Of a stretch of 64,000 nucleotides of DNA, positions 1-13,365 are shown one piece after another. The translations under genes were made by a program, and so were the position numbers. Within the stretch, counting starts at the first letter, position 1; the number at the start of each line of letters is the position of its first letter. This DNA is from Lucifuga dentata (taxonomy: Eukaryota; Chordata; Actinopteri; Ophidiiformes; Bythitidae). A model generated the notes under the pieces. It saw nothing but the letters and a program-made list of their open reading frames with translations, searched no databases and was not told the DNA's origin. The DNA is taken from positions 62,001 through 126,000 of the forward strand of contig VXCM01000223.1 in the NCBI GenBank assembly GCA_014773175.1, given 5' to 3'.

Positions 1-2062
1 ATTTCGGGTTTATATGTAAAATGTTTCATGTTCAGTTATCCTGTTAATACAAAACATAGTGGGCTAGGTTGGTTTTCTCATGGCATTTAAAGTAATTATA
101 GGTTCTAGGGTGACTATATTGTCATGCCATGACAGACCATCCATAATCATTCCACCATTTTACCTCTCCTCACTCATAATTCATCACATTTGACCCAGAA
201 CATTAAGTGGCTAGATAAAGAAAATCAATAAGAAATTCTAAAACTTCAACATCCCTCCATCTGAGCACAATGCAAAGGTCTAATATCAATAAACACCAGG
301 TGAAATCTCAAAATGCACCCATGTAAATCTGATGTGAGCGTTAATTTATTAGTCTTCCAAAGCAAAACCTGTTTTTAAACTTGTATGCTTCTTATAGTCC
401 ATAAATGCTGAAATTCCCAGTGTTTGTGATAGATATATGGAGATTTAAAGCCCTCGATGCAACGAGGGAGGGAAGCTGTTGTTGTTTTATCAAACAACAT
501 CTGCAAGCGTCACTGATTCCAAGACAAATAGCACTCCTGCAGCAACACTTCTCCTCAGGTTGGGTTTAAGAGGATCTTTTGATATTCTGATTAAAAATTC
601 ATTGTGTTGAATCTGCCTTGTAGTGTGTTTTATGTTTCCTCTTCTGAATCTCATTACAGCTCCAGTTGTGGGCCAGGCATAAAAAGCACTTTGGAGGGCA
701 TCTCATGGCTGGAAATTTAGGTCAGAATAATGTTCCCTCTGGAGGTTTGACCTTTGGAATTTTTCCAGCTTTTTATATATATGCTTATAAAAAGCATTAA
801 CCTCATATGGCCACAACAAACATACTTGCGATTATGTCAACAAGACATCAGGAAATGATAGAAAATTGAATAATTTAGACATTTTGCAGGCATTTTAAAA
901 TCAAACCAGATCACACCACAACACTGTATCTGACAGACTCCACCCTTTCTCTGTCTCATCCATTTCTATCTCAACTGTGCTGTCAATCACACGCTTCTTG
1001 TGGTGGCCTGCTTCTCCCTCTGAGGCTTTGGAGTTCCCAGGACATGTAACCTTATCCAGGGCCTTTACCACTCATCTGACTGAGGCCCCATCCAGCCACC
1101 TCAGTAGGCCTTTGAGACTGCCTGGCCTGTTAGCCTTGAAATTGGACCATTACATCGCTGCATGCCTGCTCATGTTTCTCTCAGAGGTTTTGGTACACAG
1201 TCATGGCATTTCTCAAATACACTCAGTGCTCCCTTACGCTCTCTTTCACATACTTTTCTCCCACAACATTGTGATCCTGTTATACACACTGATGAACTGC
1301 TGAAAAATGAGGCACCTTTCTTAAAATTGGCTGCACAAAGAGACAGGACTGTGGGGTGTCAGCCTGCAATAATTTTACAATGACCCATGACCTTTACTTC
1401 GAAGGAATGATGAAGCATGTCACGGGAGCTTCAGTACAAAACGGTCAAATTTATTCACTAACAAATGCAAAGAGAGACAGAATCTTGTTCACTTAAGTCT
1501 ATGCATGTGTGACTGCGTGTGCCTGCAGTATGTGTGTGAGCGGCTGTGTGCATATGTGCACACACATGCCTGTGCATCCATGAACGACTCTCCATCTGCG
1601 CCTCCAACACAGCTGGACTGTGATGGCATGTCCCAGCACAACCCCCCATCGCCTGGAGAACCCCTCCCACACACACATGCAACTTCTATAACAGTCTTTC
1701 TTCCAAAACTTCTCTAGCCATTTTTCCCAACCACAGTTCAAGCTGAGTTACCCTCTATAAGGACAAAATGTGTCGCACTACAACAATCACCTGAGGAGCT
1801 CCTCTCAACCATAGCCTGTCTCTATCAGCCCGCTCAATGGGAGGGCATGTTTCCCTGTTGGTCTGGCACCATCCATTCACACAAACACCATTATAAAAGC
1901 CCCAAAAGCAAGCAACAATACATGCAAACATTCAGAAATGGCCCGTTTATATGTGCTTCATAGCATATTCCATTTAGCACGTGTTTGGTCATATTGTAGG
2001 CGGCCTGTATTTGTAAAAGTCAGCGAAGAAGATGCTTCAAAGGATATTTCATGTCTAGGATG

Positions 2063-2303
2063 TTAAAGAAGCATACCAGTGATTTTGCATGTTTAAGCCC
2101 AATAAATACAATTTGCATAAACATTGCATTACTGACAACCATTTTCCAAACCATGCTGGAGTGATAAATTTTAGAATTTACACAGAAGTACGGAAATACG
2201 AAAATATGTCACAGCAGAAGACGGCTTTTACTGAAAAATTAAAATGACTGTGCCTTCTAAATGTAGAATTTATTGGGCTTAAACATGCAAAATGGTCTTT
2301 TAA
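2063..2303 (+). mobile_element. TTAA-flanked MITE, copy A (internally deleted)
   Basis: The copy starts TTAA-AGAAGCATACCAGTGATTTT and ends with the inverted complement, CATGCAAAATGGTCTTTTAA. The left arm runs on through GCATGTTTAAGCCCAATAAA and ACCATTTTCCAAA. It has only about 240 bp against 550-600 bp for full copies and lacks most of the middle, keeping the block resembling ACTGAAAAATTAAAATGACT. It lies in gria3 intron 2. No coding capacity. Confidence 0.8.
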
Positions 2304-2540
2304 GCAATAATCATAATCAATAATGTAAAATATCTCAAATTAATATAAATTCAAACATCCGCTGCAGTTTTCTTCCTGACAGTCAAACATGCATTTGAAT
2401 CAGCTCTTCAGTCAATCTTGTCAGCTTACCTATGTCATCATCCCTTACCACAGCTTTCAAAAAATCATCACCATAGCCATTCAACAAAATCAGAATGCAG
2501 CATGTGGAGAATGTGTAATGATTCATTTTGCTGCATGCTG

Positions 2541-2568
2541 TACACTTGACTACATGTAGTCAAGTGTA
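2541..2568. repeat. Perfect 28-bp palindrome
   Basis: Two 14-base arms meet with no spacer; the left arm is TACACTTGACTACA and the right arm is its exact reverse complement. Imperfect pairing may continue outward (GCATGCT on the left, AGCAATATGC on the right). It lies inside gria3 intron 2 and belongs to no repeat I can recognise. Confidence 0.9.
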
Positions 2569-4938
2569 AAGCAATATGCGCTTTTGGAATCATGCAGGTC
2601 AAGTAGAAGTCCTGTTTACTTGCAGCTGTGTTTGGTCTGCACCACACAGTCAATCTGCTTTGTTCTCTTATACCTCCTGTTTGCTATAACTTTGGAAATG
2701 GCAAATGCAATCACAATGACTTGGTTGATCGTGGTGCAGCCACAGAAGCTTCTGCTTCTGCTGGGGTTTAAGGACCTGGAAGATTCCAGTAGGCACATGT
2801 AAAAAGGCTGGCAGAGGGGACACAGGCCATTAGCTTAATGACAGAATGAGGAATGGGGGATAGGGAGATGAGATTCAAAAGCCAAGCATTGCAAAATTTC
2901 CCTTTAACAGGAATCAAGGCAAGTAATCAAATAAATAGCATGGTAAGATAAGGCGGAGGGGGTGCTTGATGTTTTCTTGCCTCAGGTGAAGAAAGAAGAC
3001 AAAGAGTAAACAGGAGAAAAAAGGATGGCAGTGTCATTAAGCTGGCTGGCCGTGACCATCAGGAACATTAATGCTGTCTGCTTTGCTTTCTTCAAACTCA
3101 TAGCCTTTGCTTTGAACTACTCCTGTATTCTGTGTGAGCTTACCTGACTCCCAGCTTCTGCAGCTATTATGGACCCACCAGTTGTAATTACACATTTCAC
3201 AATTTCTGATGTCACCTCAAAGCAGCAACAGTCTTGCCACCACTTTGCTGCAGAATTACAAAGCCAAACCTTTAGGATTACTGAATCCACACATTGTTTC
3301 GCTGCTGGTCACTAATTCAATTAATAGTGTGAGGCTTAAAGCAGACTTGAAAAAAATTGTTCTGACACAAGACTTTGCCTTCATTATAACCGAGAATTTA
3401 CATATTTTGCTTATGAAAAAATAAATTCCAGTCAAGCTTAAACTGAATGACAGTATGTATGCTTTCTTGTTCCTCTGCCTCCATTACGTTAGCTTTACAG
3501 GAAAACTGCAAATGAGGGGGAGTGATCTACAAGATGAGTCAGAGAAGAGGGCTTTAGCTGTATCTGTCCCAGAGTAAAAAGAGAATGCACACTAAAGCTA
3601 AATGATATTCAGCTTCATTTGGTGAATGCTGTCATTTTAACGATTCTGCTGTGCCTTAGAGGCAGCCAGATCTCATCTTGGTCGGAAAAATGAAAGTCTG
3701 TCCAAAAATAGATTTACTCCACAAACCCGTATAAATGTCAGTTTTGTAAAATCTTGGTTTAAATAGACTGGATCGATACATGGGATAGATGCATGCCACT
3801 GCTGGCAAAGTCTGAGTCATCCACATGGGCCACTGATGATGAAGCAAATCTGAATATCCGCTAAATAATTGTGACAGCTGGCAGAACAAACAACATGGTT
3901 GACAAATCAAAAATTCTATAACACAAGAAGTCTTCACTGGCTGAATGCTCAAAGGCCTGGGAGTCAGCAGATCAGTGATATTTAATAACCATCATCTCGA
4001 TTTTGTTCACTACATTGGTAGAGACAATCTGAGGGGTTCTTGAGCTCAGCGTGAGCTGCCTGCTGTTTATGGGCTCAGCTTGATGAGATTCCCAGGGCAT
4101 TAACTGGAAAAAAGCCTCAGATCATATTTGAAACAAAACAGGTTCAAACAAATATTTCATTTTTGCATGTTTGTAAGAACAGCAAAAATGTTTTTGAAAC
4201 TTCAGCTAAGTTTTTGTTGATTATAGATTACAATTAAATAGAGTTCAGCATGAAAATTCTTTAGAGCAGCACACTACAAATTCAGCGAAGAAGTAAAGAA
4301 GAAATTTCAAGTGTAGCAGAATATTAATGTGCACACCAGTGGAAGAGATTCTCTCACCAATGACTATAATGGCATTTGACAAACCCCCTCCTATTTTTGA
4401 ATCACTGAATGATATATTTCTTTTAAGCATTGTTAGCATTGCTAAAAGCTTATAATTGTGTCATATTTGAAGTTCAAGCCAGTCGAGAGACAATTCTTTC
4501 TTGATGGAGATGCTAAAACATGGCAGCAAGACACATGAAATGGGGCCATGGCTCCCACAGGAACCCCCATCCCTTCACTAAAGCCCTGTCTGCCCCGAAT
4601 TTAATTAGATTCTGATATCAAGCCTATTTTTCCTATCCTTCCCTTCGTCTTCAACATGCGTGAAATTGCACAGCACTATCTACTATTTATTCACTCATTT
4701 GGCTTATTGTTTCTTATGGATGCCTCGTCAGGGCACTTGCAGCTCTGTTGAGTGTGATATGAGGCTTTGCTTCACCTCCCTCACTGCTCAGACCCACCTC
4801 CTCTGCAGGTCTGAGCCCAACTCATTTGCTGGCATTGGTTGGGGAGCTATGGATTTTTTTTTTCCCTTTCACCCAATGACAGCACAGTGAGGTGCTATGA
4901 GGGCTGGGTGCTAATGAGCTGACGCTGCAATGCTGGGG

Positions 4939-5022
4939 GAGATGCTCTGAAACACAGGGGGAGTCAGAGGACAGAGCAGGCAGAGATGCTCTGGCACACA
5001 GAGAGTCAGAGGGGCCATTATG
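4939..5022. repeat. Two-copy imperfect tandem duplication, unit about 44 bp
   Basis: GAGATGCTCTG followed by an ACACAG..GAGTCAGAGG block occurs at 4939 and again at 4983, with several substitutions. It lies in gria3 intron 2 and has no coding role. Confidence 0.6.
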
Positions 5023-6008
5023 AGCATGCCACACCAGTCAGACACAGGGTAAGCATCTCTGAAGTCGACCATTCAGCCCATCTGGACTCTTTTAAAATTA
5101 CATCACCAAATGCTATTCTGAACTCCATTTCTCTCCCTATTGTCCACTCTTTTTTTCTGCTGATCTCAAGAAAATGCAGCCAAAGGGAGCATAGCATAAC
5201 AGAGGTTATTCGTAGCATCAACTACAAATCAAACAGTGGTGCTGCGCACTACTTGCTACACTTGGATGGATGGTAGCCATCTAGGGACAAGCATTGAAAA
5301 TTAACCCTGACTAAAAATGCTATTTTTTGCGGTATTAGTTTGCGGCATTAGTTTATTCAATGTTTAATTATCAGTCCCTATCCCAATATACGTATAAATA
5401 AATAAATAGCAGGACAAGCAGAGAGGCATGGAAAGAAACAGGTATTATTTATATTAGATAACATATTGATTTAGATCCTGTCCTGCAGTGATTTAAGTCC
5501 AGTTCTCAACTGTGAATCCCATATGTGATAAAAGTTGACAAACACCCCTCCAGTTTTAAAATCCACTGGCCCATCTAATTCCATCCCACAGGACGTCATA
5601 TGAACTCCTCCACAACTGAGTCCTTGACACAATGTTTCAGCAAATGGCTGCATTTTTCTTTTCAATGCCAGCAATTCAGTAAACACTGAGACAGCATTTA
5701 GCATGTTACCAAGGGAACTTAATGTGCAATATGGAATTCCTGGATTTGATAAATATCTTTACATCAGTGAGACTCAGAATGAAGGGCACAAATACTGTAC
5801 ATAGCAAAATTAATACATTGTCTTCCAGTCTGTAAAACAAATTTGATTCTTTAGTAAAAACTGTAGAAAGAACACTATACATTGCATGATTCCCGTTTTA
5901 TCTGGGACTTCATGCAGAAAGAAGAAAGGCATGAAGACAGTTTCTTTGATTGAACCTGACTGGTTTAGCCCCTCTGGGTTGAGCTCTATTGACTCAGTGG
6001 TACTTTTA

Positions 6009-6712
<704 letters not shown>

Positions 6713-6791
6713 CTATGTTAATCTGATTTGGAAATCCTGCGTATGATCTGCCAAACAGCCACAGTAGAAACAAAACCACGCGTTGTGCCAT
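6713..6791 (-). CDS. gria3: gria3 coding exon 1 (signal peptide and mature N-terminus of AMPA receptor subunit GluA3)
   Basis: This is the first coding exon of a glutamate-gated cation channel subunit of the postsynaptic membrane. It encodes 26 codons plus one base. A short positive start, MAQR, is followed by a hydrophobic core (VVLFLLWLF) and a small-residue cleavage region (GRSYAG), which together read as a signal peptide; the mature start FPNQINIG matches the FPN-x-I-x-IG of vertebrate GluA3. The exon ends in ATA-G followed by GTAAGTG, a consensus donor, in phase 1. The start ATG has A at -3 and G at +4, a strong context. The gene reads leftward; exon 2 lies 450 bp downstream and completes the split Gly codon exactly. 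Whether this is the a or b teleost paralogue cannot be told from so short a piece. Confidence 0.86.
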
Positions 6792-7320
6792 TTTCTCCGA
6801 CCTGTCTGTTCAACTCCTCAAAAGGGTCTGTCTCAGCAAATTCATATGTTCTGTATGAAACCCGGCAACGACGGAAATCCAGCGGAGAGATGATGGTCGC
6901 TCACAGTGCACCAATTAGGTTCACTGAGGTGCAGCCCATCTGCAGAGCATTTTTTTTTTTTTTTTTTTTTNCCTGCCGTGGCGGGCCAGTGTTGGTCAAA
7001 CTTGATCTGACGTTAAATTAAAAAGCCTCATCCTGCTCGATTATACGACAGGCTGGAATAAGCGCTGCACTTGTCAGTGTTATTCTGTTGCTCCAGTCGA
7101 TGGAAACACTGCAATCTCACGTGGCCAACGATTTGGAATCATCCGGTCACTTCCAGCTGCGCCAGCTGCCGCATATCTCTGCGATCCACACTCACAGGCA
7201 GGCACACACACACACACTCACACACGCACGCACGCACGCACGCACAGTCTGCGTCTGTACCGTAAGAGCCAGAGCAACTGGGGGAAATGGAAAAATCATT
7301 CCGCAGACCTGGGCTTTGTC
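6792..7320 (-). promoter_or_regulatory. gria3: Probable gria3 5' UTR and core promoter region
   Basis: This is the sequence just upstream of the gria3 start codon. It is richer in G+C and CpG than its surroundings (notably about 6860-7000 and 7100-7270) and carries a poly-T run ending in a single-N gap at 6971. A CA/CACG repeat lies at 7201-7245. No canonical TATA box or REST site stands out, so the transcription start cannot be placed. The promoter call rests on position and composition only. Confidence 0.4.
7201..7245. repeat. CA / CACG microsatellite upstream of gria3
   Basis: A (CA)n tract passes into five tandem GCAC units. Alternating purine-pyrimidine sequence of this kind can adopt Z-DNA. 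It sits in the probable gria3 promoter. Confidence 0.85.
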
Positions 7321-7467
7321 ACGGTGTGAACATGTCTCAAAAGTTACATGAGTGCGGATGTCATATATTTATTATTTATCACTCATTTAATATTACAAAA
7401 TCCATGTTTTTTCTCGCCTGTATGCCCGAGAAAGCGACTTTTAATGTTAACTGTAGAAGAATGGGTA

Positions 7468-7520
7468 CAACAACAACAACAACAACAACAACAACACACA
7501 CACACACACACACACACACA
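7468..7520. repeat. (CAA)n-(CA)n compound microsatellite
   Basis: About nine CAA units are followed directly by about twelve CA units, some 700 bp upstream of the gria3 start codon. Confidence 0.9.
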
Positions 7521-10500
7521 ATGAGAGCGGAGGGCAGCAGAGCCAACAGAACTGTCTATGGTCCTGAAACGACTGAGTCAAACATTAGCTGATTTTTTAT
7601 ATTTAGCTCAGTGGGAAATAACCACAAAATAAACATTCCAGGCTTTTTTCAGTGTTTGATGATAATAAACTAATGGATACCAGTGTCTCTTGCTATAATA
7701 TAGACACCGCATTATTCTGATTTTTATTTACTATAAGGTACAAAGTTTTACTTGGTCACTAATGAAACATCTATCATTCTTGTGATTCTGCCTAAGAGAG
7801 AACAATTAGGGGATTACTGGCCCATTTATCACCCTCAGCAAAGCTCTTTGAAAATTAAGTTTTTAATTGCATTGCAAATGGGCAAGACTTCAGCTATTAT
7901 ACTATAATGCACAGAGTTCCCTGTAACATAGGATGGAAAGACATGTGCAGTAGCTCATGTTTCAGATTGTTTGGAAAATGCTGTAGTTCTACATGACATG
8001 TACCTACAGTATAGTAGTAAAGATCAAGCATCACTAACATATAAACAGCAACAAATATGTCTGTTTGATATCTTGGTGATATCTGAGATCTTGCCAATAG
8101 CCTCTTATGTGACATTTGTGTTGATCTTTTATCATATTAATATCCCAAATCTGAAGAACACTGACTGTATAGGTGGGACCATGTATGTCTAATGTAACAT
8201 TTTGAGAGTGTGCTGTTCCATCAGTCATGTCAATCAAGTAACGATGTGACCTAGTCATCAGGGTTAGGATATTTCCTTTCTGAAGGGGTCAAAGTTGATG
8301 TGTATGCCCATAGCTTCCTTGGTCTCTGGGGATAAATCTGGGATGACATCACATTGATTCTCTGATCTCCACAGCCTCTGTGTCAGAGTCGCAGGCTGAG
8401 ACAGGACGTGGGTTGTGCGACCTAAATGGCTGAAGTCATAATGACCAATTTCAAACTCTGTCATGCTGACTTCTCTGGTTTGCTTTTTCCCCCAAACCCT
8501 AATCCTCACCTAATATCATGTTTGACCTAGATGTTTGCATTATAACGGAGGGGAATACCAGCCTACACATGAGGTGTGTTTCCTGAAACATTGTATGTAG
8601 CAATTTAAGAATGTGGAAATCATTTGAACAATTGATGGGGCATTTTAATTGGTCATTTTGAGTGCATGCTGTCACTCAGTGTGAGTTTGCTAATCATGCT
8701 TTGTTTCAAAAAAAAAAAAAAAAAAAAAACATAAAGAAAAATCATTATTATCTACAAGGGGAGCCCAAGTAGTTGAGATAAGGCTTTGAATAATTGTTAT
8801 TAAATAGCAATGAACGTGCTGCATTATTTGCAATTAGAAACTGTTGGACATGCTGTGTTATCTTCTAAACCAAACCTCTGCAGGAATTCAATTTTGTCAT
8901 GAGTATAAAAATCACAGATATGATCTATAGGAAGACAAATAATTATATGATTTGCCATTTTGGAAACACTCACAGTAGCATTACTGTAGCAGGAAAAATG
9001 AGAGGACTGAAAAATAAATGAAAAGATGTTGCCTTTTATCTCCTGATGATGATGATTCACAGGCTGTGGCTCTGAGCAGTTTGAGCAATACCAGCAGGAA
9101 TTATTCATTTTTTCCCTGGCTTCTCATCCAGAATGAGATGTCTTTGTTTCTTTGAGGATGCCTGAGCAAATAAGTTCGAAACCATAACATTTATTTAATA
9201 AGATCACTGTTATGGAAATCTGTAGAAGCCACGAGTGTATTATGTAATGCTGACATAAGGTTTGATTTCTCATGATCACACCTTGATCGCAGTGTTACAT
9301 TATACTGAATAGCTGGATGCAAACATGTCACCTAGTCCAACAATGGGAATTAAACAGCATAAACTATTGTGGCAGATGGAAAACTCACCATTCAAATTGG
9401 GAAAAGAGAGGCAGAAGTAAAAGTAAAGTCAAAGCAAAAAATACCAGCAGACAAAAATTTTATTGTGTTTAGTATATAGGAGTTTTATCTACCTGTAGTG
9501 TTCATATTTGAGCTAAAAGTCAATTTAATATTCCTATGTGGACTCATTTTTATCTAATGATCATGAGAGCACACTTCTTAGGTTCTTAGGTAACAAAATA
9601 TTTCTCCATGATCATGAGAAAAGAAAGCCTATTATGTAGAGAACACAAAACATACTTACATCCATGAAATCACTCTCCTACTGTAACATGCAGATATTAT
9701 ATCAGTATAGAATGACTAACCTAGGGCTACTGATTGGTCGATATTGCTTTTGTGACATTGTAACTACAAAGCTAGTTTAAAAAGACACATTTGCTTAAAC
9801 TTGTCATGTGTTTGAACAGAAGCTTGCATTCAGTCACTTGCGCACACAGAAGCAGGTGTTTGGATAAGTTCTCGAATCTGGTACAGATTACCTCAGAGCT
9901 TTTATCTAATGGGATGCAATGCACCTTGTCTATGAGATCTAAATCAACCTTGATGACTGCAATTTAGCTAGAATCACAACCTGCAGAAGGGTTCAGTAAA
10001 GTGCACACATATCAAAGGAAATCTGCTTTTCATGTTGAAGCTTTATTTACTTTGTAGCATCCTGAAAATTCAATATTTTATTTCTACGAGTCTATAATGT
10101 ATGATTAGACCTGGACATCGCTCTTTCATTTCATTTCCTTTGCTCAGATATGACTCAAGTCACCTTTCAGTTTCTGCCTTTCTTACCATTTAGTGCACCA
10201 CCACACATCCAATTTATTCCACTGAGGAACTAAATTCTGTAATCATAGAAATGGGTTCCTGTGGTGAAAGACATATAATGACAGGGGCTGAATCAGTATT
10301 ATAGGAAGGATGCAGTTAAACAAGCATTATGTAACTCAATGTAATTCAAACTCAATGATATTTGGAGAGCTTTTCCAAGAGCCCATCAGTCTTGGGCAGA
10401 TGTTGGAGACTGATAAGAGACTCCGCTCTCAAGGAGCTCTTCTTTATTCTGTCAGAGTGGCTCTTTCCATGAAAGAGCCTGTGGGAAGGCAATGGCCTAA

Positions 10501-11396
10501 GGAGATAGAGAAGCACTTACCATTGTGGTGGAGTCTAACACAGATGCAAAAAAAAACAGCAAATCTATTTGAAGAAAATATTCTGTACAAATATTGTACA
10601 ATGTGTAAATTACATTTGATTAACAAACTGCAAAAATAAACCAGAAAAACTCTTCACTGGGATAAATCTCCATATAGCTATACTGGCGGGGTATTCTGAT
10701 GGAAAATATATTCAGAAGAAATTGTTGTAAACTTTTCATGAAGTGAAAACATCATGTGGTGTAAGATAAAGGACATGACACATTAAAGAACAAAAAAATG
10801 GCTGTTTTGTGCTGTGTCACGACCCCATCATGAGCTTTGGCTGCCCAGTAAATACTCTCCATGGGCCTGAGTGTGACAGAGGCGGCGTTATCAGCTCCAC
10901 AGGCTGACACACTTCACTCTCTTCCCTCAGGCTTCTGGTCACAACCATGTGACCGCAGCAGTCAGCAAGCATGGCAGGAAGACATCTTCACTACATGAGG
11001 CTGGAATTACATGGAATAGGCTGTATGCGCACAGAGGGGCACCCCAGTTAACACAAAAATATGGATTGCAGAAAAACACTTTGTGCACAATCACAAATCG
11101 ATCATGCAGGGTTACATATGTGAATCAGGGAATGTTTCAGTGAGAAACTAGAGGGTGACAAATGTTTGTATGCAGCTATATACAGTATGTGGATTAAAAA
11201 AAAAACCTGTCTGAAAATGAAATCTGTAAGAACTACTTAAGTCTTTTACAAAAGTAAAAGCACCAATACTAGTACTTTCACTAATAGCACAAAGGAAAAT
11301 TCCTCTGTTATTAGTAAACATCCTGAATTTAAAATTCTACTTTGTATATAAGGGGAAGCAGCTGAAAAGTATAAGTCAAGTACTCAGTGTGAAAAA
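7521..11396. other. Intergenic sequence, no gene seen
   Basis: AT-rich sequence upstream of gria3. It holds a 22-base poly-A run at 8708-8729. The longest open frames (about 109 codons at 10310-10639) have no recognisable motif, no signal of exon structure and AT-driven composition. I assign no gene. Confidence 0.6.
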
Positions 11397-12618
11397 GTTA
11401 TGGGAAAGAGTAGTGGAAGCTATACTAAGGGCAGAAATCAGCATTTCTGAGCAGCAGTATGGTTTCATGCCAAGGAAGAGTACTACAGATGCAGTATTTG
11501 CTTTGAGGATGTTGATAGAGAAGTACAGAGAAGGTCAGAGGGAGCTGCATTGTGCCTTTGTAGATCTAGAGAAAGCATATGACAGGGTGCCGAGAGAGGA
11601 ACTGTGGTGTTGTATGAGGAAGTCTGGAGTGGCAGAGAAGTATGTTAGAGTGGTGCAGGACATGTATGAGAGCTGTAAGACAGTGGTGAGGTGTGCCGTA
11701 GGTGTGACAGAGGAGTTCAAGGTGGAAGTGGGACTACACCAAGGATCAGCTCTGAGCCCCTTCTTGTTTGCTGTAGTGATGGACAGGCTGACAGATGAGG
11801 TTAGACAAGAATCCCCTTGGACTATGATGTTTGCAGATGACATTGTGATCTGTAGTGAGAGCAGGGAGCAGGTGGAGGAAAACCTAGAGAGGTGGAGATA
11901 TGCCCTGGAAAGGAGAGGAATGAAGGTTAGCCGCAGCAAGACAGAATACATGGCTGTGAATGAGAGGGACTCAAGTGGAATGGTGAGGTTACAGGGAATA
12001 GAGATAAAGAAGGTGGAGGATTTTAAGTACTTAGGGTCCACAGTCCAGAGCAATGGAGAGTGTGGAAAAGAGGTGAAGAAACGTGTGCAAGCAGGTTGGA
12101 ATGGGTGGAGAAAAGTGTCAGGTGTGATGTGTGACAAAAGAGTCTCGGCAAGAATGAAAGGAAAGGTGTACAAAACGGTGGTGAGACCAGCGATGTTGTA
12201 TGGCTTAGAGACAGTGGCACTGAGGAAAAGACAGGAGGCAGAGCTAGAGGTAGCAGAGACTAAAATGCTGAGGTTCTCTTTGGGAGTGACGAGGATGGAT
12301 AGGATCAGGAACGAGTACATCAGAGGGACAGCGCATGTTAGATGTTTTGGAGATAAAGTCAGAGAGGCCAGACTGAGATGGTTTGGACATGTACAGAGGA
12401 GGGATAGTGAACATATCGGTAGAAGGATGCTGAGGTTGGAACTGCCAGGCAGGAGGCCTAGAGGAAGACCAAAGAGGAGATTTATGGATGTAGTGAAAGA
12501 GGACATGAAGTTAGTTGGTGTGAGAGAAGAGGAGGCAGAGGATAGGGTTAGATGGAGGCAGATGATTCGCTGTGGTGACCCCTGAAGGGAAAGCCGAAAG
12601 GAAAAGAAGAAGAAGAAG
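11397..12618 (+). mobile_element. 5'-truncated RTE-like LINE with intact target-site duplication
   Basis: The insertion is bounded by a perfect 15-bp direct repeat, ACTCAGTGTGAAAAA, at 11382-11396 and 12619-12633. It begins inside the reverse transcriptase domain, so the endonuclease and N-terminus are missing, as is usual for LINE 5' truncation. The 3' end is a short untranslated stretch (GCTGTGGTGACCCC..) and a (GAA)n/(AAG)n tail instead of poly-A, which is characteristic of RTE-type elements. The intact duplication and uninterrupted frame suggest a fairly recent insertion. The clade call comes from the QGSALSP reverse transcriptase style and the tail, not from a database search. Confidence 0.88.
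11398..12585 (+). pseudogene. Reverse transcriptase fragment of the RTE-like LINE (open frame, N-terminally truncated)
   Basis: The 395-codon open frame starts abruptly at the truncation point (LWERVVEAIL); it has no start codon of its own. Visible reverse transcriptase motifs, numbered from the first codon: FVDLEKAYDRVP with catalytic Asp at about 56, GLHQGSALSPFLF at about 113-125, and MMFADDIVICSES with the Asp-Asp pair at about 147-148, followed by GMKVSRSKTEYM. The tail GHVQRRDSEHIGRRML and PGRRPRGRPKRRF are typical of the C-terminal region of this family. All catalytic residues are kept and there are no internal stops, but without the endonuclease it cannot be an active element. The ATG-less frame could give protein only if read through from flanking DNA. 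Confidence 0.88.
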
Positions 12619-12764
12619 ACTCAGTGTGAAAAATGGTATTAAATTATTGATGCCTTAAAATGTATCTGGCACTTCTTGCATAAATAATGAAAATCCCCAA
12701 AATTGGAGTTGCAGTATTTTTTCTCTAGACAGTGTAAACAATCTTGTATATAAGTCTGATACAG

Positions 12765-13365
12765 TTAAAGGACCATACCAGTAATTTTGCATGTTTAAGC
12801 CCAATAAATACTAAATACTACCCGCATACACATTATTGCCAACCATTTTCCAAAACATAAAGCCATATTTTAGTTTTCATATTATTTTGCCAAATCCCCT
12901 AATCTTTCAAAATCAAATTTGTAGGTGATACACCCACCCTTAAAATTCAGTGTTTCGCCTCTATCTCCAATGCATGATTGCAACAGACAAGGTTGTTTTT
13001 AATTTCTCGGTAAAAGCATCCTTCTCCTGAGACTATGTTCCCTGGCAGAGACATACATTTTCTCCTCTGTAGCTCCGTGTTGAATCCATATTGAAACGCT
13101 AAAATTAATGTACATCTTGTTCACTAGGATGGATTACTTACCTCAAGCTTGTTTCAAGTTTGTAGGAGTTGATTTTTTATAGGGTACTGGAATGAGCTGA
13201 AACCAATGGAAGTCTGGAAGGTGGAAAAAAAAAAAATCTAATCTGCTCCAGTAGTGTATTTGTTGGGGTNGGAAGTCTGGAAGGTGGAAAAAAAAAAAAT
13301 CTAATCTGCTCCAGTAGTGTATTTGTTGGGGTCAAACATGCAAAGTCACTGGTATGATTCTTTAA
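12765..13365 (-). mobile_element. TTAA-flanked MITE, copy B (full, inverted)
   Basis: TTAA at 12765-12768, then AGGACCATACCAGTAATTTT; the right arm ends TGGTATGATTCTTTAA with TTAA at 13362-13365. The internal order is reversed compared with copies C, E and F (the conserved block at 13021-13062 reads CTTCTCCTGAGACTATG..). The apparent length of 601 bp includes an artefactual 62-bp duplication around the N at 13270, so the true length is near 538 bp. Confidence 0.85.
13208..13332. other. Assembly artefact: 62-bp duplication around a single N
   Basis: Bases 13208-13269 and 13271-13332 are identical and separated only by N at 13270. The duplicate includes a 12-A run of equal length on each side, which argues for unmerged contig ends, not a biological tandem repeat. 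Confidence 0.9.

Noticed and set aside
1505..1717. Overlapping open frames on both strands near 1460-1740
   Set aside because: They derive from a degenerate TGTG/CACA-rich stretch; no coding signal.
11535..12506. Long open frame antisense to the RTE-like reverse transcriptase
   Set aside because: A mirror frame produced by the codon bias of the sense gene; Ser/Leu-rich with no family resemblance.
12599..12618. Stand-alone (GAA)n microsatellite
   Set aside because: It is the 3' tail of the RTE-like LINE, directly before the target duplication.
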